Part shown: positions 46,594-54,830 of the stretch, piece after piece
Layout: each line of letters begins with the position of its first letter
Position numbering within the stretch: position 1 is the first letter of the stretch
NCBI GenBank assembly: GCA_013336525.1
Contig: JAAXTM010000003.1
Span: 1 to 64,000, forward strand
DNA length: 64,000 nt
Source of the DNA: Geobacteraceae bacterium
GTDB lineage: Bacteria; Desulfobacterota; Desulfuromonadia; Geobacterales; Pseudopelobacteraceae
Direction of reading: 5' to 3'
The notes under the pieces: model-generated
What the model was told of the DNA's origin: nothing
Databases searched by the model: none
Seen by the model: only the letters and a program-made list of their open reading frames with translations
Program-made: the position numbers and the translations under genes

Positions 46594-48660
46594 TTAAAAA
46601 CTGATATCACTGGTTTTGGCGGATGCCGGTGTGGTGCCTTTATGCTGAATCGCCCCGGCGCTAAACACGAGTGAACCATATTTGCCGTAATGCGTGATTT
46701 TAGGTGTGTACTGTTCGGCCGCCGCAGCCGAGAGCGGCCTGAAAAAGGCAGCCACCCGTCCTGATGGAGCGGGAAGCGGCAGTACCATAAAGAGCAGACC
46801 GTCCGGGGCATTCACCACCTCTTTGCTAATTGAAAAACCGGCGCTGTGAATGGTAATTCCGGCGGGAAACGGCGGCAACTGGGGACGTTGTTTCGGGATG
46901 CCGCAAAAAATCAGGTCATGTCCCTGTATGCGCTCCGTATCAAGCATATTCTCGCTTATCACCGTTGTTTTACCCTTTCCCAATGACTCCAGCAGGCGCT
47001 TGAATATCTCTTCGCCGGCTCGGCAATCCTCAGTCATAACGGCGAGGAGCTGTTTTGAGCCTTTGATGCTGTTGACGGTCACAGGAACCTCATCTTGAGC
47101 AAGGACACGGAAGATTTCTGTCTCCGGATCCAGAAGCAGGCGCCGGGGCTCTGTGGCACTGATAATACTAAACGGTGTCACCCCCCTGGTGACCTGAAGA
47201 AGCTCCCGGACCGGCGGTCCGTCTGTATCAAGCCGGAGTGGCAGCCGCAGCTCATAGAATGGAGAGGATTGTTCAACCGTGCCTGAAACAGCCCATCCTG
47301 AACCCTCACGGCGACGGGTTACTTTAGAGAGGGTCAGGCGCGGACCGCCCGGTCTGGTAAGCCATTGCTTCATGAAAGAGGACAGATCCCTGCCGGAGTT
47401 GCGGGAGAAGGCGCGCTCTAAATCGCTCCATGTTGTGGAACGGTAGAGCCGATCACGGCAGATTTCCCGCAGTGCACCAAAAAAAGCGCGGTCACCGATC
47501 TCGGTGCGGATCATGTGAAATACCATAGCTCCCTTGCCGTAGCCGATGACCCGGGAGGCCGGATCGACCCGGCTAGTGAAAGCGGAAAGCGGGAGGTCGG
47601 TGTCCGGTGTCACCAGCGCGGTGTAATCTGCGAGGAGCTGCATTCGGTAATCCCTTCCCTCTGTCGGAGAACGCCTCTCTTTCAGCAGGTAGTCGGCTAG
47701 ATAGGTGACAAGCCCTTCCGCCCAGTTCCCCTCGCTATGATCTACCGGAATTGCGTTACCCCACCAGGAGTGGGCAATTTCGTGTGGAAAGCTGGTGTCG
47801 ATGATGAACGGTAACCGGATGATCGAGCTGCCTAGAAGGGTGAAAGAGGGAAAACCGTAGCCGGTTGGGAAAAAGTTTTCCACAACGGCAAATTTTTCGA
47901 AGGGGTAGGGGCCGAAAAGATCACGGTATAATCTGAGGTATTTGGCCGCTGCATCGAGGTAGCGGGACGCCAGAGATGCATTGTCAGGGTAAAAATAGGT
48001 GTATAGATCCACCCCGTCCACCCGTCTTTCCTCAATCCGGTAGGGCCCGGCGCAGAGGGAGAGCCCGCCGACCGGATGCTGCTCTTCCCAGGAAGAGTGC
48101 GAGAAGGCACCATTAGTTCCAATATATGTCCTTTTGCCGGCCGTCACCGCTTCAGTTCCAGCGGGTGTGGTGACCCGGACAGAGCGGAATCGCGGAGTTG
48201 ATGACGGGGCAGGGTACCATCCGGCACCGTAACCGAGAAAGGTTCCACGGTTTGTTATGGCCCCGTTTACGCCGTAGGTCGGGTCTTCACTGCTGCCGGG
48301 GTGGAGCGGCAGAGGATCATTAAAAATCGCGCGATAGCAGACAGCTATCTCTATCGTTCCTTGTCCGTACTTTGCCGGAATATCAAGAGAAAGGTCTCCT
48401 TCGGCAAAAGAAAAAGGGATCTTGTCACCGGCAATCGTAACGGATTCAACTATTGCCGCAGGAGAGAGCTTGAGAGAGACCCCACGCGTGCCGGCAGCAA
48501 AGGTGATTGTGCTCTCACCAACAAGAAGATGATCCGACGGTGTCAGGGTAACCGCTATCTCCTGCCGCACAACTGCCGGCTCCCGCCACTCGGCCAAAAC
48601 GTTGGAAACATTCAAAAAAGCAGAGAGTGCACATACAATAAATACTGAAAAGCGGACCAT
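46594..48660 (-). CDS. exported M1-family metallopeptidase
   Basis: This 688-aa protein has a signal peptide (1-23), a beta-rich N-terminal domain and a gluzincin core with H293-E294-H297 (PHEIAHSWW) and E315 (NWAEGLVTY), the HExxH-x17-E zinc site. The GAMEN exopeptidase loop is replaced by PTGYGFPSFTLL (266-277), so substrate anchoring of the N-terminus may differ. A C-terminal domain of about 170 residues follows the catalytic part and is not recognised. It is convergent with nothing and divergent from chaN. Confidence 0.85.
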   Translation of the reverse strand: MVRFSVFIVCALSAFLNVSNVLAEWREPAVVRQEIAVTLTPSDHLLVGESTITFAAGTRGVSLKLSPAAIVESVTIAGDKIPFSFAEGDLSLDIPAKYGQGTIEIAVCYRAIFNDPLPLHPGSSEDPTYGVNGAITNRGTFLGYGAGWYPAPSSTPRFRSVRVTTPAGTEAVTAGKRTYIGTNGAFSHSSWEEQHPVGGLSLCAGPYRIEERRVDGVDLYTYFYPDNASLASRYLDAAAKYLRLYRDLFGPYPFEKFAVVENFFPTGYGFPSFTLLGSSIIRLPFIIDTSFPHEIAHSWWGNAIPVDHSEGNWAEGLVTYLADYLLKERRSPTEGRDYRMQLLADYTALVTPDTDLPLSAFTSRVDPASRVIGYGKGAMVFHMIRTEIGDRAFFGALREICRDRLYRSTTWSDLERAFSRNSGRDLSSFMKQWLTRPGGPRLTLSKVTRRREGSGWAVSGTVEQSSPFYELRLPLRLDTDGPPVRELLQVTRGVTPFSIISATEPRRLLLDPETEIFRVLAQDEVPVTVNSIKGSKQLLAVMTEDCRAGEEIFKRLLESLGKGKTTVISENMLDTERIQGHDLIFCGIPKQRPQLPPFPAGITIHSAGFSISKEVVNAPDGLLFMVLPLPAPSGRVAAFFRPLSAAAAEQYTPKITHYGKYGSLVFSAGAIQHKGTTPASAKTSDISF

Positions 48661-48795
48661 GATAATCCTCCGGATGCTGCAATCAAATTCACGTCAGCTG
48701 CGAAAAAATTATACTACACTTTACACTTCTGCTATAGTTCCACGAATGGATTTACAATCATTTACAGGCTAAACTCCTTCAGGAAGGTTCAACCA

Positions 48796-49641
48796 ATGCG
48801 CAATGCCGTACTATTAATCATCGTACTTGTCTGTTCTGTCACTCTACCGGCCAATTTATTTGCCGGCGAAGTGGTTACACGAATGAGTGACAGAAAGAGT
48901 GTCAGCTTTTCGCAGATGATAACGGAAGTAGAAGGCTCGGATATTGTTTTTGTAGCTGAAACACATGACAACAAAAAAAGTCACGAATTGCAGCTTGATG
49001 TTATCCGTTCGCTCCGGGCAAAAAAAACCCCTCTTGCAATAGGGCTGGAAATGTTTCAGACGGACAGCCAGAAAGCTCTAGATGACTGGATAGAGGGCAG
49101 CATAACGGAACAAGATTTTAAGGCGGACTATGCCAAAAACTGGTCATACGATTGGTCATTGTATCGGGATATTTTTATTTTTGCCCGCGATAATCGTATT
49201 CCGATGCTTGCCCTTAATGTCCCGAAAAGGATTGTCAGCAAAGTTGCACGGCAGGGTTTTGCCTCACTTACGCCTGAAGAAAAGAAGAATCTTCCTCCCG
49301 CAGTCACCTGCGACCTCAACAAACCACAAACAGAATCACTCAAGAGTACATTTCAGGCGGTCTTTAAGCACGAGGTGAACGGGAAGATATTTGCCAATTT
49401 CTGCGCAGCACAGGCTGTGCGTAACAGCGGTATGGCCATGGCTATTGTTAATGGCCAGAAGAGGCATCCCGACAGAAAAATTGTCGTGCTGGCCGGTACC
49501 TGGCATGCCGTTAAACATGGCGTCCCTGAAAGTTTGGCAAGTCTCGGCAGCTTGGGCTTCAAGGCCATCCTGTTCGAAATCCCCGAACTGAACTTGAAGA
49601 ATGCCACGGCAGATATAACTGATTACATGATCAGGTGGTAA
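48796..49641 (+). CDS. ChaN-family haem-binding protein, copy 1
   Basis: This 281-aa exported protein has a signal peptide (1-23, ending LFAG) and the Cofac_haem_bdg/ChaN domain (VFVAETHDNKKSHELQLDV; IGLEMFQTDSQKALDDW; FARDNRIPMLALNVP; GTWHAVKHGVP). ChaN proteins bind haem dimers at the envelope and belong to the TIKI/EreA-like fold. No lipobox is evident, unlike copy 2. AAGGTT is a weak ribosome site. Confidence 0.85.
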   Translation: MRNAVLLIIVLVCSVTLPANLFAGEVVTRMSDRKSVSFSQMITEVEGSDIVFVAETHDNKKSHELQLDVIRSLRAKKTPLAIGLEMFQTDSQKALDDWIEGSITEQDFKADYAKNWSYDWSLYRDIFIFARDNRIPMLALNVPKRIVSKVARQGFASLTPEEKKNLPPAVTCDLNKPQTESLKSTFQAVFKHEVNGKIFANFCAAQAVRNSGMAMAIVNGQKRHPDRKIVVLAGTWHAVKHGVPESLASLGSLGFKAILFEIPELNLKNATADITDYMIRW

Positions 49642-49690
49642 AAAAGTTCTTCGTAACAACCAACGGACTTTTGTCATTTTATGGTTCCTT

Positions 49691-50548
49691 ATGCACACCT
49701 CTCAGAAAACAAAGCCCCTAAAGCTGCTGTTCCTCCTCCTGTTCCTGTCTGGTTGTTCCATAACGCATGCCCTCCGTGTAGAAGACCATAAATCTGTAGA
49801 TATCCGCACTATGGTCGACGCGGTCAGTACGGCCCCGGTTGTCTTTGTCGGCGAACACCATGATGCCGCTGAACATCACAAGCTGCAGCTCGAAGTGCTG
49901 AAGGGGCTTGCTGCAAAAGGGAAATCGCTTGCCATTGGTATGGAGATGTTTACCGTTTCCAGCCAGAATGCTCTGGACGCCTGGAGCGCCGGCAAGGTTT
50001 CAGCGTACGCCTTCTTCAAGCTGTATGAGTCAAGCTGGAAAAACGTCCCCTACCGGCTTTATGAGGATATCTTCGCTTATGCCCGGGACAACCATATCCC
50101 AATTGTCGCGCTGAATGCTCCACAGGAGATTGTCAAGAAGGTTTCCAAACGGGGCCTTTCTTCCCTGACCAACGACGATAGGCGCTTGCTCCCCCCGGGC
50201 GTCGATGCCGAAGTGAGCGACTCCTATCTGGATTTCATAAGATCGTCATATGCGGTTCACGGCAGAGGCGGCGATCAATTCCGGAATATCTGCGAAGCAC
50301 AGATGCTCAGAAACAGAGTTATGGCAAGCCGTATCCGCGACTACCATCAGCTCCACCCGGAGATAGTTGTGGTGGTCATCGCGGGAGGTGCCCATGCGCG
50401 GGAGAAGGGAGGGATCCCCGCAGAACTCGGCAGTCTGCCGTTCAAGATTATCCTTCCTCCGCTTCCGGGACTCAGCGCGGAATCGATCCGTACCGAAGAC
50501 GCCGATTTTCTGTTGGAAGAGCCACTTTCCATTCTAGATCTGCTTTAA
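49691..50548 (+). CDS. ChaN-family lipoprotein, copy 2
   Basis: This 285-aa paralogue of the preceding gene matches along its length (VFVGEHHDAAEHHKLQLEV; IGMEMFTVSSQNALDAW; YARDNHIPIVALNAP). It has a clear lipobox LSGC (Cys near 20), so it is membrane anchored. The gap to copy 1 is 49 bases; a small terminator follows. The pair probably arose by tandem duplication and then differed in anchoring. Confidence 0.88.
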   Translation: MHTSQKTKPLKLLFLLLFLSGCSITHALRVEDHKSVDIRTMVDAVSTAPVVFVGEHHDAAEHHKLQLEVLKGLAAKGKSLAIGMEMFTVSSQNALDAWSAGKVSAYAFFKLYESSWKNVPYRLYEDIFAYARDNHIPIVALNAPQEIVKKVSKRGLSSLTNDDRRLLPPGVDAEVSDSYLDFIRSSYAVHGRGGDQFRNICEAQMLRNRVMASRIRDYHQLHPEIVVVVIAGGAHAREKGGIPAELGSLPFKIILPPLPGLSAESIRTEDADFLLEEPLSILDLL

Positions 50549-50587
50549 TAATCCCTCAGCACGTTTTACCTGAATACAATTCATCGG

Positions 50588-50609
50588 AACCCCAAATGGG
50601 GTATTTTTT
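50588..50609 (+). terminator. terminator after the chaN pair
   Basis: A 5-bp stem ACCCC-AAAT-GGGGT (50589-50602) is followed by ATTTTTT. It is short but has a good T-run, 40 bases after the stop codon. Confidence 0.65.
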
Positions 50610-50780
50610 CTGTTTCAGTATTGGATCAGGGCTGGATACCCGCTTCATGATGTCTACCCTTAATTGAAAAGTCCTTATAAATCAGCGGGTAACCGTCTTC
50701 CCGTGATTTCAACTTATATTTGGTTGAGATTATGCAATTGCTTGGGACATGATATACTGCATTTTAAATGGGAGGACGAT

Positions 50781-51197
50781 ATGAAGAGACTGCTCGTATC
50801 TATGTTGACCATCGTGATGCTGGTGCTGTCCGGCTGTGGAGATGCAACTGTTTCTATTCTTATTCCAATCGGGCCGGTGATTGAACCGCCTGCAATCACG
50901 TCATACCAGTTCACCAAGAACACGGTAACGGAGCTTATCGAGGGGAGTGTCGATTTTTATGCCCCTGATTCCGATATCGACACTATGACTGTTGTTGTCT
51001 TTGATCCAAGAGGATATGAAATATTCAGGTCAAAAACGTTCATCTACCTCACTGGGGCAGTAAGTGGAACCATCCCCTTCCGTATCGATTATTACTATTA
51101 TCCTTCAGAGGTATTCGCGTACACCTTCAGCATCTATCTGACAGACTTCAATGGAAACACATCCAATCAGGCTGTGGATACGTTCAATGTTCCATAA
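50781..51197 (+). CDS. hypothetical lipoprotein
   Basis: This 138-aa protein has a lipoprotein signal (MKRLLVSMLTIVMLVLSGCG, Cys 19) and then a beta-rich domain with SVDFYAPDSDIDTMTVVVFD and DFNGNTSNQAVDTF, like a small Ig-type or DUF fold. GGGAGGA lies 6 bases before ATG 50781, and TGATATACT upstream is an extended -10 candidate. I do not recognise the family. Confidence 0.7.
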   Translation: MKRLLVSMLTIVMLVLSGCGDATVSILIPIGPVIEPPAITSYQFTKNTVTELIEGSVDFYAPDSDIDTMTVVVFDPRGYEIFRSKTFIYLTGAVSGTIPFRIDYYYYPSEVFAYTFSIYLTDFNGNTSNQAVDTFNVP

Positions 51198-51271
51198 GGG
51201 ATTACACTGCACGCCATGGCATAACCGCTCCCGAATAAACTCTAATCACACTCAGCAGCGCTGAAATAGCA

Positions 51272-51299
51272 TTGACGGCGGTCTGTTTTGGTCTATAGT
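51272..51299 (+). promoter_or_regulatory. probable slipin promoter
   Basis: TTGACG (51272-51277) and TATAGT (51294-51299) are separated by 16 bases, about 48 bases before the ATG. Confidence 0.5.
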
Positions 51300-51346
51300 A
51301 ATTTACATTAATGCTTTAATTTCTATCCATAGCTCCGGAGGACGGC

Positions 51347-52120
51347 ATGCAATCACTGTACAACCTGGCCTTGAACTTCGCCCCATTCGTTTTTATCGTA
51401 CTCGTCTGGCTCGCGAGCTGTCTCAAGGTCGTGAACGAATATGAGCGGCTTGTGGTGTTCACTCTTGGCAAGGTGAACAAGGAGCCCAAGGGCCCCGGCC
51501 TCGTATTCGTGTTCCGCCCTTTTCAGACGGCGGTACGTATCAGTCTCCGTACTGTGGTGCTGGATGTACCGAGCCAGGACATTATTACTCGCGATAACGT
51601 GAGTCTGAAGGTCAGCGCTGTTGTCTACTTCAAGGTGATGGATGCCAAACAGGCTATCCTTGGCGTAGAGGATTACAACTATGCCACCAGCCAGATTGCG
51701 CAGACCACTCTGCGATCTATTCTCGGTGAGGTGACACTGGACGAACTGCTGGCTGATCGCGAAAAACTGAGCCTGAGGCTCCGGGAAATCATCGATTCAT
51801 CCACCGAACCGTGGGGTATCCAGGTCACGGCAGTTGAACTCAAAAGTGTAGACCTTCCTGAACAGATTCAGCGCGCTATGGGGAAACAGGCCGAAGCCGA
51901 ACGTGAAAAGCGTGCCAAAGTTATTGCCGCCGAAGGCGAACTGCTGGCCAGCCAACAACTGCTGGAAGCCGCCAATACTCTCAGCCAGAACCCGGCCTCC
52001 ATGCAGATGCGCTACCTGCAGACGCTTACCGAAATTGCCGTAGAGAAGAACAGCACCATCGTATTCCCGCTCCCGATTGAGCTGATGAAGGTGTTTGACA
52101 GGCTCGGGGAAAAACCATAA
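51347..52120 (+). CDS. slipin/stomatin-like SPFH protein
   Basis: This 257-aa protein has one N-terminal membrane helix (about 10-28) and an SPFH domain (VNEYERLVVFTLGK; PGLVFVFRPF; RDNVSLKVSAVVYFKV), then a coiled coil (QRAMGKQAEAEREKRAKVIA) and a short C-terminal tail. Such proteins organise membrane microdomains. A partner NfeD protease gene, common beside slipins, is missing. CCGGAGGA lies before ATG. Confidence 0.93.
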   Translation: MQSLYNLALNFAPFVFIVLVWLASCLKVVNEYERLVVFTLGKVNKEPKGPGLVFVFRPFQTAVRISLRTVVLDVPSQDIITRDNVSLKVSAVVYFKVMDAKQAILGVEDYNYATSQIAQTTLRSILGEVTLDELLADREKLSLRLREIIDSSTEPWGIQVTAVELKSVDLPEQIQRAMGKQAEAEREKRAKVIAAEGELLASQQLLEAANTLSQNPASMQMRYLQTLTEIAVEKNSTIVFPLPIELMKVFDRLGEKP

Positions 52121-52149
52121 ACCAATAAGCCTAAACGGCTGTTGGTCCA

Positions 52150-52276
52150 CAGATTCCGCAGATTAACGCAGATAAAACCAATAACTATTTTAAAAAACAT
52201 GATCTTCATTTTGGTTAAACCAGTATTTGTTTCAAATCTTTGATTTATCTGCGTATATCTGCGTTAATCTGCGGAT
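52150..52276. repeat. dispersed inverted repeat element (CGCAGATTAACGCAGAT type)
   Basis: The left arm (52157-52176, CGCAGATTAACGCAGATAAA) and right arm (52244-52274, containing TATATCTGCGTTAATCTGCG) are inverted copies enclosing about 70 AT-rich bases. An inner ACCA/TGGT symmetry is also present. Repeats built on ATCTGCGTTAATCTGCGG occur between genes in many unrelated bacteria; the role is unknown. It sits between the slipin and the HExxH gene. Confidence 0.75.
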
Positions 52277-52380
52277 AACTGCTTTTTTAAGGATAAATCA
52301 ATTTTCAGTATAAGAAGAGACCCGAATGTTCCGTGGCGGCATCGTCATGGCAGAACGTATGTCTGAAGGAGAAGCATTAC

Positions 52381-52884
52381 TTGAATACCTCGTTGCATAG
52401 TCCTCCCATGATTATCGCATTTTTAGCTGCGTCTGTGGTTATGGGGATACTGCATCGGCGACTGTCTTCATCGGGGTCTTTTGTTGCGGTACTTTACTGC
52501 CTGCCCTTCACCTTTATGCACGAGCTGGCTCATTTTTTGGTCGCCCTCATTACCGGGGGGCGCCCTTCGTCATTCAGCATCTGGCCAAGGAGGGCAGGGG
52601 GGAGTTGGATACTCGGGAGCGTTAATGCCGCCCCGACAATCCTCTCTGCAGCACCGACAGCGCTCGCTCCGCTCGGGTGGCTGGTGATTGCGTATTATAT
52701 GATAGTGCTATGGGATTCAAGACCGGTATGGGTGCCGGAATATTTTATAGTTGTGGTTTTGTACGCTTGTTCAGCAGCCTGCACTCCTTCGTGGCAGGAT
52801 ATCAAGGTGGCAATACGCAATCCATTTAGTCTGCTCCTCTGGGTGGCGGCAGCATATGTAGCTTTACATTTGGAGGTGCTATGA
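52381..52884 (+). CDS. membrane protein with HELAH motif
   Basis: This 167-aa protein has about five hydrophobic segments and a membrane-embedded HELAH (in FTFMHELAHFLVALITGG), resembling the first metal motif of M50/S2P-type site-2 proteases. The second M50 motif (NxxPxxxxDG) is not seen; AAPTALAPLGWLVIAYY is in its place, so catalysis is doubtful. The TTG 52381 start has GGAG 9 bases upstream; GTG 52333 and ATG 52408 are alternatives. ATGA overlap with the next gene shows coupling. Confidence 0.6.
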   Translation: MNTSLHSPPMIIAFLAASVVMGILHRRLSSSGSFVAVLYCLPFTFMHELAHFLVALITGGRPSSFSIWPRRAGGSWILGSVNAAPTILSAAPTALAPLGWLVIAYYMIVLWDSRPVWVPEYFIVVVLYACSAACTPSWQDIKVAIRNPFSLLLWVAAAYVALHLEVL

Positions 52885-53861
52885 CGACTGGTACGAAGAT
52901 GTCCTTTAAAGATTTTTTTGCCTCCTCTCCTGTAATTTTGGGTGAAGGGGCCGTTATTGAACGCTTGCGCCGCTCTGACGATATCCAGCTTGATGAATAC
53001 CTGGTTAATGCTGCTCTGATCTATCAAGAGAAAGGCCGATCGGCTTTGGAGTTCATATGCCGTCAATACCTGGAAATAGGGCAGCGCTATAATTTGCCAC
53101 TGCTGTTATCTACTCCCACCTGGCGTGCGGGACGGGATCGGATAGAGGCGGCAGGATTGGCCGGACGTGATTTGAACGGTGATAATTTTCGTTTTTTGGC
53201 TAAGCTGCGTGACAGTTATGGCGACTATGCACGACAGGTTGCTATCTGCGGGCTGATGAGCTGCCGTGGCGATGCCTACAATCCGGCTGAGGCCATGGAT
53301 GCCGCTGCCGCAACCGGGTTTCATGCCTGGCAGGCAGACGCCCTGGCCGCATCTGGTGTCGACTTTTTACTGGCGTCCACTCTTCCCGCTCTGAGTGAGG
53401 CAATCGGATTGGCCCGGGCTCAGGCAGCAACAGGGCTGCCCTATATGATCAGTTTTGTGGTCAGGCCTGAAGGGACATTGCTTGATGGAACGCCACTCAA
53501 TGAGGCTATCTCCTCCATTGACGCAGCCATAACACCACGCCCATTGGCATATCTGATCAACTGCACCCACGCCTCAATATTTAGAAGCGCCCTTTTGCAC
53601 GGCAGTAACTCCTCCGCACCTGTCAGGGAGCGGGTAGTCGGTCTGCTTGCCAACACTGCCTCCCTCAGTCCCGAAGAGCTGGATGCCAGTGCTGAACTCG
53701 TAGAAGAAGCTCCTGAAACCTTCGGACGTAGTGTAGTGGCTTTACATCGTGAACTTGGAATGAAAATCCTGGGCGGTTGCTGTGGCACAGATGAACGGCA
53801 TATCGAACGGTTGGCACATGAGCTTTCTGATAACAGACAGAAGGCGATGGGGTTGTCCTGA
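52881..53861 (+). CDS. homocysteine S-methyltransferase family protein
   Basis: This 326-aa TIM barrel has the three zinc cysteines of the MetH/BHMT family: C228 (INCTHAS) and C300-C301 (LGGCCGTDERHI). The usual N-terminal DGGMGT is changed to ILGEGAVIERL, and the N-terminal half is diverged. A methyl transfer to homocysteine or another thiol is inferred from the zinc site. GGAGG lies before ATG 52881. It overlaps the HELAH gene by 4 bases. Confidence 0.8.
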   Translation: MTTGTKMSFKDFFASSPVILGEGAVIERLRRSDDIQLDEYLVNAALIYQEKGRSALEFICRQYLEIGQRYNLPLLLSTPTWRAGRDRIEAAGLAGRDLNGDNFRFLAKLRDSYGDYARQVAICGLMSCRGDAYNPAEAMDAAAATGFHAWQADALAASGVDFLLASTLPALSEAIGLARAQAATGLPYMISFVVRPEGTLLDGTPLNEAISSIDAAITPRPLAYLINCTHASIFRSALLHGSNSSAPVRERVVGLLANTASLSPEELDASAELVEEAPETFGRSVVALHRELGMKILGGCCGTDERHIERLAHELSDNRQKAMGLS

Positions 53862-53897
53862 AAGCAGAAACGGAAAGAGCTGACTTCGGGTTTCCCC

Positions 53898-53926
53898 TTG
53901 ACACATATCAGTGATTGCAATATATT
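53898..53926 (+). promoter_or_regulatory. promoter of tRNA-Pro
   Basis: TTGACA (53898-53903), a 17-base spacer and TATATT (53921-53926) give a near-consensus sigma-70 promoter, about 130 bases before the tRNA. The leader would be removed by processing. Confidence 0.65.
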
Positions 53927-54057
53927 GACCGTTCGTTTCGCGCCGTTCCCAGACACCCAGAAAGCGAAGCTCTCCCCGGAGTCAAGCCGGGATATGTTTA
54001 TGGACAAAGCAGGAACAGTTGAGATGAACAAAGAATATGATTTTAAAATGTTTATTT

Positions 54058-54134
54058 CGGTGCGTAGCGCAGCCTGGTAGCGCACTAGACTGGGGGTCTA
54101 GTGGTCGCAAGTTCAAATCTTGTCGCACCGACCA
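54058..54134 (+). tRNA. tRNA-Pro (GGG)
   Basis: This 77-base gene has acceptor arms CGGTGCG and CGCACCG, encoded CCA, anticodon loop CTGGGGG (anticodon GGG) closed by CTAGA/TCTAG, and T-loop GTTCAAATC. Confidence 0.97.
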
Positions 54135-54138
54135 TATA

Positions 54139-54180
54139 AAACAGGGACTTAGCCGATTTGGTTGAGTCCCTGTTTTTGTT
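54139..54180 (+). terminator. terminator after tRNA-Pro
   Basis: An 11-bp stem AAACAGGGACT/AGTCCCTGTTT (54139-54149 with 54165-54175) is followed by a T-rich tract. Confidence 0.88.
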
Positions 54181-54201
54181 TTACGGCTGATTAGTTAGTG
54201 T

Positions 54202-54309
54202 ATGGTTTCTTCTGTTGTCATTACTTTGATCGTGGGGGGGATCTACATCATAAATGACTACTTAATTTTGTTTGGCGGTGAATTTACTGATGACTCCAGT
54301 GCATTTTAA
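54202..54309 (+). CDS. possible 35-aa membrane peptide
   Basis: An ORF starting MVSSVVITLIVGGIYIINDY and ending FTDDSSAF has one hydrophobic helix and a charged tail. There is no ribosome site before the ATG, so support is only the protein-like composition and its position between a tRNA terminator and a small HTH gene. Confidence 0.25.
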   Translation: MVSSVVITLIVGGIYIINDYLILFGGEFTDDSSAF

Positions 54310-54317
54310 TAAGGACA

Positions 54318-54326
54318 TGGTATAAT
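54318..54326 (+). promoter_or_regulatory. extended -10 promoter of the small HTH gene
   Basis: TGGTATAAT is a perfect extended -10 element, 32 bases before the ATG at 54359. No good -35 box is seen. Confidence 0.45.
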
Positions 54327-54358
54327 TTACTGAAAATTACATTAAGAAGGAGATACGC

Positions 54359-54541
54359 ATGTCCTTGACTAAAAGTTGGTACACAGTCGATGAGGCAACA
54401 TCCAAGTTTGGTGTTTCAGCCAAGGACCTTTTGCATTGGGTTGAACTTGGTATGGTTCGCACAGAAGGAGTTAAGGGAAATGGTTTTCTGCTTAATGGCG
54501 ATGACATTGAGATGAAGTTGAATCTGATTCCATCGGTGTGA
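54359..54541 (+). CDS. small MerR/excisionase-like HTH protein
   Basis: This 60-aa protein reads like an isolated winged helix (WYTVDEATSKFGVSAKDLLH, then WVELGMVRTEGVKGNGFLL), as in MerR N-termini or excisionases. AAGAAGGAGAT lies 5 bases before ATG, a very strong site. No integrase is adjacent. It may be a transcription cofactor. Confidence 0.7.
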   Translation: MSLTKSWYTVDEATSKFGVSAKDLLHWVELGMVRTEGVKGNGFLLNGDDIEMKLNLIPSV

Positions 54542-54656
54542 AAGCGTAAAACTGTTCAAAGCTAAAGTGTGGAACTGGTGTGACTTTGCTATTTTGAAGT
54601 GGTGCTGTACTCTATCCGGAGCTGCTGACAGTGCTGCCTCATCACTTGAACGCTGC

Positions 54657-54830
54657 TCACACCCTGTTCGCTTTCAGCTCTTTCAGGGAATAGAACGTAC
54701 CACGCCAGTAGATGCCCCCCTGTATGAGGTTCAATATCATGGTTCTTATCATGATCACCGCAAAAAGAGCGGTAGTTACAGGGTAACAGATTGCATACCA
54801 GGCTTTGGAATGATGAGTCGACTTATAATG
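54657..54830 (-). pseudogene. C-terminal remnant of a family 2 glycosyltransferase
   Basis: After the stop of the thiamine-binding gene the same frame stays open for 57 codons. The translation has a membrane helix (WYAICYPVTTALFAVIMIR) and then GGIYWRGTFYSLKELKANRV. This strongly resembles the C-terminal end of membrane GT2 enzymes (HpnB/CrtQ-like; ..GGI.WRGT.YPL.EL..). Nothing of the catalytic domain is present and there is no start, so it is a leftover fragment. Confidence 0.6.

Noticed and set aside
46548-46811. 87-aa minus-strand ORF ending in a run of Lys
   Set aside because: It is a frame shadow inside the M1 peptidase 3' end that runs into the (GAA)9 repeat; poly-Lys is an artefact of the repeat.
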